Origin: JACKBK01 sp963707275
GTDB lineage: Bacteria > Chloroflexota > Anaerolineae > JAAEKA01
NCBI GenBank assembly: GCA_963707275.1
Contig: CAVPPH010000010.1
Coordinates: 124,001 to 188,000, forward strand
Length of the DNA stretch: 64,000 nucleotides
Reading direction: 5' to 3'
Shown: one piece after another, positions 20,301-27,939 of the stretch
How positions within the stretch are numbered: the first letter of the stretch is position 1
Layout: each line of letters opens with the position of its first letter
Program-made: the position numbers and the translations under genes
The notes under the pieces: model-generated
What the model was told of the DNA's origin: nothing
The model's database searches: none
What the model saw: only the letters and a program-made list of their open reading frames with translations

Positions 20301-20343
20301 GCAGAATCAGGCCAAGCAGCAGGGCGGCAAAATACCTCTTCAT
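17302..20343 (-). CDS. Fused TIM-barrel glycosidase-like / O-antigen ligase (Wzy-type) membrane protein (frame-interrupted)
   Basis: About 1000 residues. A signal/anchor (MKRYFAALLLGLILLAAAA) is followed by a glycosidase-like TIM barrel with GIGWIRQRFDWNLIEP, FYQVWDEPNIAPHWG (the Glu is the expected acid/base) and LNFRRAELLRQVMDDNGD. A beta-sandwich domain follows (TLTVEFEGTGLALQV, YWGYLDVTVDGEP), then a polytopic membrane region ending in an O-antigen-ligase core (LLTFSKGGLLLG, FFRLQLWQGAWNMIKDHPWQ, INLSHPHNIVLDFWTRLGIP). The frame 19406 to about 18200 reads from the end of the barrel through the sandwich into the membrane part without a stop, so the fusion is real. Frame changes lie near 20240, 20010, 19640, 19470, 18210 and 17960. 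The last 15 residues (EKRREKRERKEMRET) come from a purine/pyrimidine repeat. It probably polymerises or attaches a surface polysaccharide. Confidence 0.8.
17306..17352. repeat. Pyrimidine-rich tract covering the 3' end of the polymerase gene
   Basis: Repeated TTTCCCTC-type units form the complement of the purine-rich family. They encode the basic tail of the fusion protein. Confidence 0.5.
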
Positions 20344-20375
20344 GGGGCCAAAATCCTACCACAACGCTCCGCGTT

Positions 20376-20404
20376 TTGACAAATCACCCGACTTCGGCTA
20401 GAAT
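20376..20404 (+). promoter_or_regulatory. Promoter of rplY
   Basis: TTGACA (20376-20381) and TAGAAT (20399-20404) with 17-base spacing lead to a leader of about 110 bases. The leader contains a hairpin with TGGCCCGC and GCGGGCCA arms (about 20412-20445). Confidence 0.75.
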
Positions 20405-20520
20405 GCCTCCAGTGGCCCGCACCCGGTCGAGTTTGGGAGCGGGCCAGCCGCGCTAGAAACAAAGAAAAATCGCCGAGAAGTTGACTGCGTCGAGCCGGCG
20501 GATTGAAAGGACAAAGCATT

Positions 20521-21169
20521 ATGGAAGACTATTCTCTTCAAGTAGCGATCCGCGATGCCAACGGCGTGAAGCCGGGCAAACTGCGCGCCGAGGGCTTTAC
20601 GCCGGCGGTTGTGTACGGCGCTGAGATTGCGCCGCAAATCGTGCAGATCGAAAGCCGGGAACTGGACCGCCTGCTGGCCCGCGGCGGCGCCGCTCACCTG
20701 GTCAACCTGGAGGGTGAGGAATTCGCCAAGACACGCGTGCTGATCCGCGAGGTCCAGCGCCACCCTGTCCGCCGCGAGGTGTTGCACATCGATTTCGTGC
20801 GCGTCTCGGCCGGCCAGAAAATTCGCATGGCTGTCGCATTGCACCTGGTCGGCGAAGCACCGGCCCTGGAAGAGGGCGCTATCCTCCTGCAGAATGTTCG
20901 ACTCGATCGAGATCGAGTGCCTTCCAGACAGCTTGCCATCGCACATTGAGGTCGATGTCTCCGGTTTGGTCCATCTCCACGACCGGATCTATGCCACGGA
21001 TCTCAAGCTGCCGCCGGGCGTGGAACTGTACGGCGATTACAGCGACGAAGCGTTGATCAGCCTCAGCATCCCGCGCAGTGCCTCTACCGAGGAAGAGGTC
21101 GAAGAGGAAGAAGGCGTCGAAGAGCCGGAGATATTGTCCGACCGCCACGAAGAAGAAGACGAAGACTAG
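20521..21169 (+). CDS. rplY: Ribosomal protein L25 (CTC form), one frame change
   Basis: This is the 5S-rRNA-binding protein of the large subunit, long CTC form with an L25 domain and a TL5 C-terminal domain. It starts at 20521 with MEDYSLQVAIRDANG and shows KLRAEGFTPAVVYG, EVQRHPVRREVLHIDFVRV and KIRMAVALHLVGEAPAL. One +1 frame change near 20890 leads into the C-terminal domain (IEIECLPDSLPSHIEVDVS, ATDLKLPPGVEL) and a long acidic tail (EEEVEEEEGVEEPE, HEEEDED). About 215 residues. A hairpin terminator follows at 21192. It is a single-gene unit with its own promoter. Confidence 0.93.
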
Positions 21170-21191
21170 GCCAGTTTCGCCTGATACAATG

Positions 21192-21224
21192 CGAGCACCA
21201 ACACCCGTTGGTGCTCGTTTTCTT
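21192..21224 (+). terminator. Rho-independent terminator of rplY
   Basis: CGAGCACCAAC (21192-21202) and GTTGGTGCTCG (21207-21217) form a perfect 11-bp stem with a 4-base loop, followed by TTTTCTTT. Confidence 0.9.
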
Positions 21225-21280
21225 TCTGGGGGTAACGACGAGCGAGTCGTTTCCAATAGGTTAGCTATTCAGTCTTCACT

Positions 21281-21356
21281 GTGACGCCACGCCCACGGAG
21301 GCGGGATCCACTCTTCACGAGCGCCAAACTCCCACCTCCGGGGCTTGGGCGTGACG
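21281..21356. repeat. Hairpin repeat, GGAGGCGGGATCCA family, copy 1
   Basis: GTGACGCC, ACGCCCACGGAGGCGGGATC and, on the other side, CTCCCACCTCCG and GGGCGTGAC form imperfect arms. A second copy lies at 59114-59183, sharing the GGAGGC-GGA-TCCAC and CTTCAC core. Confidence 0.65.
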
Positions 21357-21422
21357 GGTGGGTTGTTACCCAAAATGAACAGTAAATGAGCAGGTGTTGA
21401 TCTGGAGTCAGTTGTCGGTCGC

Positions 21423-21431
21423 TGGTACAAT
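21423..21431 (+). promoter_or_regulatory. Extended -10 promoter of the STAND gene
   Basis: TGG-TACAAT is an extended -10 box; there is no clear -35. It lies 73 bases before the start codon. Confidence 0.45.
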
Positions 21432-21504
21432 ATGAACTGCCGATGTCGCCGTGCCAGAGGCAGCGGACCGGCACCTTCTCTCACAAGCCAAGAAATGAGG
21501 CTCG

Positions 21505-24192
21505 ATGGCAGTCAAGGCACAAACCACTCGCAGCATTTCGTTCACTGACCATTTGAAGCAGGCATTGGAACTGATCGACAATTCGGAAGCGCTGGGCGGC
21601 CAGTCGCCGCTGGCCGCGCCCTATTTTCTGGGCGATGCGCTGCGCGGCGTCGATGCGACCCCGGCGGCACGGGGCGCGGCCCTCCGCGCCGCTATCGACC
21701 GCTGTCTCGTGACCATGTGGGGCGGTCCGCTGCCGGACGACGGCCACGCCATGCTGGACGAGGCGCTGAGCGAGGAGGAGCAGGGCGGACGTTACGACTG
21801 CCTGATCCTGGAGCTCAACTACCTCGGACAGCGCTACCGGCCCGTGCCGCGCAACCAGGCCGCGATCTACCACGACATCCTGCACATCTCACGGCCGACG
21901 CATGACCGCCACCTGCGCAACGCGATCGGTCGTCTGGGCGCGCTGCTGCTGCAGCAACTGCGGCCCGCGGTGCGTCCGGAGCAGCCCATCGCCCCGCCCG
22001 CGCTGATCGGCCGCGACCAGCTTCAGCAGCAGGCGCTGGACGACCTGGAAGCGCGGCAAGTCGGTCAGCCTCACCGGCCCGGGCGGGGTCGGCAAGACCT
22101 CTCTGGCCGCGACGCTGGCGGACGACTGGATTTCGCCGGCCGTCTTCTGGTACACCTTCCGCCCGACCTTCAACGACCAGTTGGAGAGCCTGCTTTTCGC
22201 CCTCGGCTATTTTCTGCACGGCCAGGGCGCGTCGGCGCTCTGGCATCAACTGGTGGCCGATGGCGGGCGCATCAAGGACAGCGGGCTGGCGCTGGGGTTG
22301 GCGCTGGCAGATCTGGCCAGCCTGCGGCATCGCCCGCTGCTCTGCTTCGACGAACTTGATTTCCTGCGCCCGCTGACCCAGGACCAGGCCAAACCAAACC
22401 ATGTCCAGATCCTCGAATTCCTGGACAGCCTGCGCGGCCACACAGCCCTGCTGCTGATCGGCCAGCGCAGCTACTGGGAAAGCGACGCCATCTACCGGCT
22501 GGACGGGCTGACCGCCGAGCAGTTCGACGCCTGGCTGACATCGCTGTCGATCTCTCATTCACCCGCCGACGCAGCGCAGCTTCACGCCTACACGGCCGGC
22601 AATCCGCGTCTGGCGGAGCTTTGCATCGCCCTCTTCAGGCGGCCGGCGGCGAGTCGCTGGCCGCCGTGCTGGATCAGCTGCCGCGCTTCCAGGCGCTGCT
22701 TCCCCTCTGGCTGCGCCTGGAACGCCGGCTACCGCTGGCGGAACGGCAGGTATTGCAGGCGTTATCCGTCTTTCGCTCGCCCGCGCCCGCCGATGCGTGG
22801 CTGGGCGACGAGGAAGCGGCCGACGCGCTGGCGCAGTTGATCAGCCGGCGGCTGGTGCAGAGCGACGAGCAGGGCGGCGTCACGCTGCTGCCGGCGCTGG
22901 GCGAGGTCGTCTACGCCGAGCTGCCGGTGGAAACTCAGGAAGAGCTGCACGGGCAGGCCGCCCAGATCCGCGCCGAACGCGGTGAGTACACCGCGGCCGC
23001 GTACCACCTCTACGCTGCCGGCCAGCCGGACGCAGCCGTCGAGCTGTGGTATCCGCAGCGCGCCCAGGAGATCAACCGCGGCCAGGCCGGCGCGGCGCTG
23101 GCGATCTTCTCGCAGATTTCCCAGCGCCGCCTGACCACGCGATCGCCGCAAGGAACTGCTATCTGCTGCGCAGCGAGCTGCACGAACTGATCGGCGAACC
23201 GGCGCGCGTCATCGACGAGCTGTCGTCCACGGAACTGGACCCGTCGATGACCCGGCCACGCCGGAAGCCATGCTGCGCCTCGGCCACGCGCAGGAAGCCC
23301 AGGGACAGGCCCGATGCGGCGCTGGACACCTATCAGGCCGGGCTGGAGACGGTCACCCATTTGTTGCGCCAGGGCGCGCAGCTGCACGTCCAGCGCAGCC
23401 TGACGCATCTGCGCCAGCGGGAGATGCAGCAGGCGTGGAAGGAGGCAAACCTGGCCCGCTTCCACGCTGAGACCATGCTGGGCGTGGTGCACGATCAGCG
23501 CGGCGACTACGAGACCGCCCGCGCTCACTACGTCAGCGCGCTGGCGACGGCGGAGGAGGCGGACTACGAGGCGGGCATGGCGCAGAGCCATCACTATCTG
23601 GCGATGCTGGCCGGACGTCACGGCAACATGGACGAGGCGCTGCCGCATTTCGAGCAGGCCATCGACTTCTACGAGCACATCGGCGACCGCGTCAACCGCG
23701 AGTACGTGCGCAGCAACCTGGCCAGCGCCTACATCCAGACCGGCCAGTTCGCCGAGGCGCTGGCGCCGGCCGAGCAGGCGATGCGTTTCTTCGAGGCCAT
23801 GGGCAACCCCTTCCGCACCGCCCAGAACGCTTCGAACCTGGCGGAAGCGCACGCCGAGCTGGGCAACCTGGAGCCGGCGCAGCAGTACGCCGAGCTGGTG
23901 CTGGCACAGGAGGAGCCGCACAGCCATCCCTACGCGCTCTACACGCTGGGCACAGTCTACAAGCAGCGCGGCGACTGGGAGCGTTCCTGGCTCTCCTACG
24001 ATCACTGCCGCAAGATGGCAGAGGCCAACGACGACACCTATCTGCTGGCATTTGCCTGGCGCGCGCTGGGTGAAGTACACGACAGCCAGACAAGAGCAGG
24101 CCAGCGCTGACGCCGCCTTTGCGCAGGCGTTGGAACTGTTCCAGCGCCTCAACATCGCCGAAGAAGTGCGCCGTACTGAGGAATTGATGTAA
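21505..24192 (+). CDS. HTH-STAND NTPase-TPR regulator (frame-interrupted)
   Basis: A product of about 890 residues with three parts. The N-terminal 150 residues end in a helix-turn-helix-like segment (IYHDILHISRPTHDRHLRNA, then IGRLGALLLQ). A STAND/NB-ARC ATPase follows, with Walker A LTGPGGVGKTSLAATLADDW, Walker B PLLCFDELDFL, LLLIGQRSYWESDAIYRL as sensor region and a winged-helix-like RLERRLPLAERQVLQALSV. The last third is TPR repeats (HYLAMLAGRHGNMDEALPHF, YVRSNLASAYIQTGQFAEAL, HPYALYTLGTVYKQRGDWER). Frame changes lie near 22055, 22640 (probably a lost base), 23140, 23245, 23300 and 24095. The layout is that of large ATP-dependent transcription activators (MalT-like), but the DNA-binding part is at the N terminus. 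The gene ends 4 bases before the first of four matching direct-repeat promoters, which it may control (inference). Confidence 0.75.
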
Positions 24193-24196
24193 GAGC

Positions 24197-24252
24197 GTGA
24201 TGCAAAACACCTACAACGTGATGCATTCCGCAGCCCTTTTGCGTTTTATACT
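24197..24252 (+). promoter_or_regulatory. Direct-repeat promoter A (secreted protein)
   Basis: GTGATGCA at 24197-24204 and again at 24218-24225 (21-base period) is followed after 21 bases by TATACT (24247-24252). The second repeat overlaps the -35 position, where no consensus hexamer exists, so an activator is likely needed. Confidence 0.65.
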
Positions 24253-24310
24253 GTGTGTGTCGAAACAACACCTGACGATCACTAAGCAAGGACAACAAGG
24301 AGCAACTGAA

Positions 24311-25069
24311 ATGAAACTGGTTTGGAGAATTCTACTGGCGATCACCCTGGTTCTGGGCATGACCTCTTCCCTGGCAACGGCAACCCCTGCCGCCGCGGAT
24401 GCAGAGTACGGCTATCTGTGGTCGCTGGACTTCGACTTTGAACATGACTTCAACGGCGTGCTGACCATCCGGGTCGGCCCGTGGGAGAACGGCAATCTGG
24501 TGTCGGTGGACGAGACCTCGACCGCGATCGTTGGCTGCCGGCCCATTGGGCCTGTGGCGCTGAACGCTGGCGACGCCGTCTTCGATGGCGGGCACCTGGA
24601 GTGTTACCTGGACCTGGCGTCGGTGGTGCTCAACAACCACAAGCTGACCGTTGAGCCGGTGGACAACTACGGCAGCATCCTGCTGCGTACACGGGTCAAG
24701 AGCACAGCCAACACGGTCGCTCCCATGTTCACGCACCCGGACGCGTCCTACAAGATCGACTTCACCAGCACGTTCGCAGTCACGCCGCAACAGGAGTTGT
24801 GGAACAACGCCGGCCTGCTGCAGGCAACCTTCCCCGGCGTGACCATCAACACCTGGCAGCCGTACACCTACCAGTACACCTGCATCTGGGGCGGCCCGTG
24901 CGACGCGACCTTCCGGGTCGGCCCGCAGCTGCAGAACATGCCCACCGCGGGCGGGCGGGTGCGCTTCTCCACCGGGCCGACGGTCTTCGAGATCGGCCGC
25001 GACGGCGGCGACCTCTTCTACGGACGAATGTCCTCACTGCGCATCGATCCGGGGAACTCCGCCCACTGA
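24311..25069 (+). CDS. Secreted protein of unknown function
   Basis: I do not recognise the family. The ATG at 24311 follows AAGGAG. The 252-residue product starts with a clear signal peptide (MKLVWRILLAITLVLGMTSS, cleaved near ATPAAADA). The mature part is rich in beta-strand-like segments and aromatic residues (YGYLWSLDFDFEHDFNGVL, VLTIRVGPWENG, YKIDFTSTFAV, YQYTCIWGGPCDATFRVG) with a few Cys residues (C near residue 77, 98, 196 and 201) that could form disulphides. It ends before a strong terminator. It is the first of four genes that share the direct-repeat promoter and follows the STAND regulator directly. Confidence 0.7.
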   Translation: MKLVWRILLAITLVLGMTSSLATATPAAADAEYGYLWSLDFDFEHDFNGVLTIRVGPWENGNLVSVDETSTAIVGCRPIGPVALNAGDAVFDGGHLECYLDLASVVLNNHKLTVEPVDNYGSILLRTRVKSTANTVAPMFTHPDASYKIDFTSTFAVTPQQELWNNAGLLQATFPGVTINTWQPYTYQYTCIWGGPCDATFRVGPQLQNMPTAGGRVRFSTGPTVFEIGRDGGDLFYGRMSSLRIDPGNSAH

Positions 25070-25093
25070 TCACAACAAGCTAACCAGCTTTCA

Positions 25094-25129
25094 AAAGTCC
25101 GACTTCTTCCGTGAAGTCGGACTTTTTTT
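25094..25129 (+). terminator. Rho-independent terminator
   Basis: AAAGTCCGACTTC (25094-25106) and GAAGTCGGACTTT (25113-25125) form a perfect stem with a 6-base loop and a run of T. Confidence 0.93.
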
Positions 25130-25140
25130 GTGCTCTCGAG

Positions 25141-25207
25141 CGTTCGTAGCAGGCGACTCCAGCGCCGTGTCGAGCCCAACACGACGCTGAAGCGCCTGAT
25201 ACGAACG
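25141..25207. repeat. Nested hairpin, GTTCGTAG family, intergenic copy
   Basis: The outer arms CGTTCGTA (25141-25148) and TACGAACG (25200-25207) enclose AGGCG/CGCCT and CGTGTCG/CACGACG-type inner arms. It is related to the copies at 9786 and 51673. Confidence 0.75.
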
Positions 25208-25215
25208 GGCCAAGC

Positions 25216-25271
25216 ATGATGCATAGGCCCCGATCTGTGAGACATCCGCGACCCCGATCCGGTAGTATCCT
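25216..25271 (+). promoter_or_regulatory. Direct-repeat promoter B (globin)
   Basis: ATGATGCA (25216-25223) and GTGAGACA (25237-25244) have a 21-base period, followed after 21 bases by TATCCT (25266-25271). The geometry is the same as in promoter A. Confidence 0.6.
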
Positions 25272-25329
25272 ATGGTTACACAGATGAATGTGGCAGCACA
25301 TAACCGTACCAACCCAAGGAGAACCAACG

Positions 25330-25776
25330 ATGAACCAGCAGCAGATCGAGATTGTACAGCGCACCTTTGATATGGCCGCACCGATGGCCGACGAGTTGGC
25401 CGACCGCTTCTACACACGGCTTTTCGAGCTGGATCCGGCGTTGCGTCCCATGTTTCATGGCGACATGAAGCAGCAAGGTCAGAAGCTGATGACCGTGCTG
25501 GCGCTGGCCGTGCGTGGCCTCAGCAAGCCAGAGACCATTATCCAGGCCGTGCAGCGGCTGGGCCAGCGTCACGCCGGTTACGGCGTCCAGACGCACCACT
25601 ACGCCACCGTGGGCGAGGCGCTGCTCGCGACCCTGGCCGAGCTTTTCGGGCCGGCCTTCAACGATGAGGTCCGGGCAGCCTGGACCGCCGCCTACACGCT
25701 GCTGGCAACCATCATGCAGGAAGCGGCAGCCGAAGGTGATGCAAGAAGCCCCATCCGTGAGGCAATCGCGGCCTGA
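25330..25776 (+). CDS. Single-domain globin (flavohaemoglobin-type globin domain)
   Basis: This 148-residue haem protein matches the globin domain of bacterial flavohaemoglobins and Vitreoscilla haemoglobin. It has Tyr28 (B10) in DRFYTRLFE, Phe42 (CD1) in RPMFHGDM, a Gln at E7 in KQQGQKLM, the proximal His81 (F8) in LGQRHAGYG, and the Tyr and Glu of the proximal pocket in HHYATVGEALL and DEVRAAW. Such proteins bind oxygen and can detoxify nitric oxide. No reductase domain is attached. The ATG at 25330 follows AAGGAG. The last 14 codons (GDARSPIREAIAA) overlap the direct-repeat promoter of the next gene, and a near-identical tail ends that next gene. Confidence 0.92.
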   Translation: MNQQQIEIVQRTFDMAAPMADELADRFYTRLFELDPALRPMFHGDMKQQGQKLMTVLALAVRGLSKPETIIQAVQRLGQRHAGYGVQTHHYATVGEALLATLAELFGPAFNDEVRAAWTAAYTLLATIMQEAAAEGDARSPIREAIAA

Positions 25777-25791
25777 GAGCCGTGTCATAAT
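25736..25791 (+). promoter_or_regulatory. Direct-repeat promoter C (flavin monooxygenase)
   Basis: GTGATGCA (25736-25743) and GTGAGGCA (25757-25764) have a 21-base period, followed after 21 bases by CATAAT (25786-25791). The repeats lie inside the 3' end of the globin gene. A GTCAC-N4-GTGAC palindrome (25798-25811) follows the -10 box. Confidence 0.65.
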
Positions 25792-25843
25792 AACCATGTC
25801 ACAGCAGTGACTACCAACCAACCGTTTCACAAGGAGCCCAACC

Positions 25844-27290
25844 ATGTTTCAACAAACAGCACACACACCCGAGACCGGTCACGCAATCGTCATCGGCGGC
25901 AGTATCGCCGGCATGTTGACCGCCCGGATACTGACCAATCACTTCGCCCAGGTCACGGTCATCGAGCGCGATGAACTACCCGACGGCCCGGCCTTCCGCA
26001 AGGGCGCCCCGCATGCCCGCCACGCCCACGGCCTGCTGGTGCGCGGCCAGCAGATCATGGAAGACCTCTTCCCCGGCCTGACCGAAGACCTGTGGGCGCA
26101 GGGCGCGATCCCCACCAACATGGGCCGCGACCTGACCCTCTACATCGGCGGCGCCAGGGTCAAGCCCTTCGAGGCCGATCTGGTGATCACCGGCAGCAGC
26201 CGGCCGTTGCTGGAGAACGCGATCTACAGCCGTCTGCGCCAGATGCCGCAGGTCCGCTTCCTGACGGGACGCGACGTGACCGGGCTGTGCACCGACGAGG
26301 CCAACCGGCACGTCACCGGCATCCGCCTGCAAGAGCGGAGCAAGCACGGCCAGGCCGAGCAGGAACTGGCAGCCGATCTGGTAGTGGACGCCAGCGGACG
26401 CGGCTCGAAGCTGCCGACATGGCTGGAAGCGCTGGGCTATCAGCCGCCGGCTGAGACTACCGTCGACTCGCAGACCAGCTACACCACCCGCGATCTATCG
26501 TCGCCCGCACAACGCGCTTCCCTGGAAGGTGCTTGTACAACATGCCCATGGCGCCTGACCACAGCCGCGGCTGCATTCTGATCCCGATTGAAGGGGACCG
26601 CATGCTGGTGACCCTGATCGGCCTCAACGGCGACCAGGCACCGACCGATGAAGCAGGTTTCCTGGCCTATGCCCGCAGCCTGCCGGTCCCCGGCTTCCAC
26701 GACGCGATTGCCGCCGCCGAGCCGCTGACCGAACCTTACGGCTACCGGCGGGCAGCCAATCGGCTGCGCCACTACGAGAAGCTGCCGCGCTACCTGGAGG
26801 GCGTGCTGGCGTTGGGCGACTCGGTCTACGCCCTGAACCCGGTCTACGGCCAGGGGATGACCGTCGCAGCGCTGGGCGCGCTGACGCTGGACGAATGCCT
26901 GCGCACCCAGCAGCGCCGACGGCATGGCCGGTCTTGCCAGCCGCTTCCAGAAGCAACTGGCCAAGGTCAACGCCGGCCCGTGGCAGTTGGCTACCGGCCA
27001 GGATTTGCAGTGGCCCTGCGCCGCGGCCGGTCACAAGACCGATCCGGTCACCCGGCTGGTGCAGCGTTACTTCGACCGGGTGCTGGCGGCCATGGTCGAC
27101 AACGGCGAGGTTGCGCAGGCGTTTGCCCAGGTGCAGAACATGCTACAGCCGCCCACGATCCTCTTTCACCCGCGCATTGTCTGGCAGGTGCTGCGCGCCA
27201 GATCCAGCGCCAGACAGCGCAGGCTCGGCGCAGAAACTCAGCGGTCAAGGTGATGCACGACGCCCCATCCGTGAGGCATCGGCGGCGTAG
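25844..27290 (+). CDS. FAD-dependent monooxygenase/oxidoreductase, PHBH fold (frame-interrupted)
   Basis: This is a flavoprotein of the aromatic hydroxylase/geranylgeranyl reductase superfamily. The ATG at 25844 follows AAGGAG. The FAD motif is VIGGSIAGMLTARILTNHF near residue 11, then VIERDELPDGP, and RKGAPHARHAHGLLVRGQQ is typical of the family. DLVVDASGRGSKLPTWL is the second FAD motif and LALGDSVYALNPVYGQGMT the third (GD motif). Apparent single extra bases lie near 26515, 26535, 26915 and 27225; removing them gives one product of about 480 residues. The stop chosen (27288-27290) belongs to the frame that ends GDARRPIREASAA, almost the same tail as the globin. The substrate is unknown. 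Co-regulation with the globin and two secreted proteins is suggested by the shared promoter. Confidence 0.85.
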
Positions 27291-27306
27291 GAACCGTGTC
27301 GATAAT
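27250..27306 (+). promoter_or_regulatory. Direct-repeat promoter D (second secreted protein)
   Basis: GTGATGCA (27250-27257) and GTGAGGCA (27271-27278) have a 21-base period, followed after 22 bases by GATAAT (27301-27306). It lies over the 3' end of the monooxygenase gene and is nearly identical to promoter C, including the GTCAC-N4-GTGAC palindrome (27314-27327). Confidence 0.65.
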
Positions 27307-27361
27307 AAAGCGTGTCACAGCAGTGACGACAAACCAACCGTTTCAAAAGGAGAAACAAACC

Positions 27362-27853
27362 ATGAAGTTCGCAACGTTCGCAAAGATCGCAGCAGTCGCA
27401 GGAGTTATGATCGCCAGCATGTTCGGCCAGTCGCTTTCTGCTCAGGCCACCGAGCAGATCACCATGGGCTACACCAAGGCCGAATGGCAGACGGTCGATC
27501 CTCGCACCCGCTTCGCCGCCGACCTGACGGTGATGGATGATGGCAGCGCCGCCGGCACCATCCAGATCCACAAGGCCAGCGATGTCACGCTGAAGCGCGG
27601 CGTCATCAACGCCGCCAGCGGCCGGGTCATCTGCGACCGCGACGAGCCGGTGATGATCGTCGAAGGCACCTACTACGAGGAGATTGGCGGCACGCTGGTG
27701 GCCCGTGGACCGGCCAGCGCCGAGGTTCGCAAGGGCGGCAAGGCGGCGGCGGAGACATCGTCGTCTTCGACATCGATCGGTGTCACTTCCCAAAACAGCA
27801 CGATTCGAAGCCCGTCGGGCGAGTTGACATTCCCGGTCAATCCCTGCCGATAG
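27362..27853 (+). CDS. Small secreted protein of unknown function
   Basis: I do not recognise the family. The ATG at 27362 follows AAAAGGAG, and the product has a signal peptide (MKFATFAKIAAVAGVMIASM, cleaved near SLSAQA). The mature part shows WQTVDPRTRFAADLTVMDDG, GTIQIHKASDVTLKRGV and VICDRDEPVMIVEGTYYEEI, suggesting an all-beta domain. In the given frame the C terminus is Ser/Thr rich and ends at 27853, 20 bases before a terminator. An alternative frame from about 27750 reads GDIVVFDIDRCHFPK and would end inside the terminator, so a frame error here cannot be excluded. It is the fourth gene behind a direct-repeat promoter. Confidence 0.65.
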   Translation: MKFATFAKIAAVAGVMIASMFGQSLSAQATEQITMGYTKAEWQTVDPRTRFAADLTVMDDGSAAGTIQIHKASDVTLKRGVINAASGRVICDRDEPVMIVEGTYYEEIGGTLVARGPASAEVRKGGKAAAETSSSSTSIGVTSQNSTIRSPSGELTFPVNPCR

Positions 27854-27873
27854 ACAAGCAACGCAAAACAAAG

Positions 27874-27906
27874 AAAAGCCGGTGCAGATGAACTGCGCCG
27901 GCTTTT
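27874..27906 (+). terminator. Rho-independent terminator
   Basis: AAAAGCCGG and CCGGCTTTT, extended by GCAG and CTGC, form a stem followed by TTTTGTG, 20 bases after the secreted protein gene. In reverse it could also serve the convergent pfkA. Confidence 0.85.
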
Positions 27907-27939
27907 GTGATTCTCAGTTTGCGCGAGGTCACGCTCGTC

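Larger units (their letters stand above)
21225..21504. other. Intergenic region before the STAND regulator
   Basis: It holds a hairpin repeat (21281-21356) and an extended -10 promoter at 21423-21431. I see no gene in it, and no copy of the direct repeat found downstream of the regulator. Confidence 0.5.
25070..25329. other. Intergenic region before the globin gene
   Basis: It holds in order a terminator (25094), a nested hairpin of the GTTCGTAG family (25141) and direct-repeat promoter B (25216). I see no gene. Confidence 0.6.
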
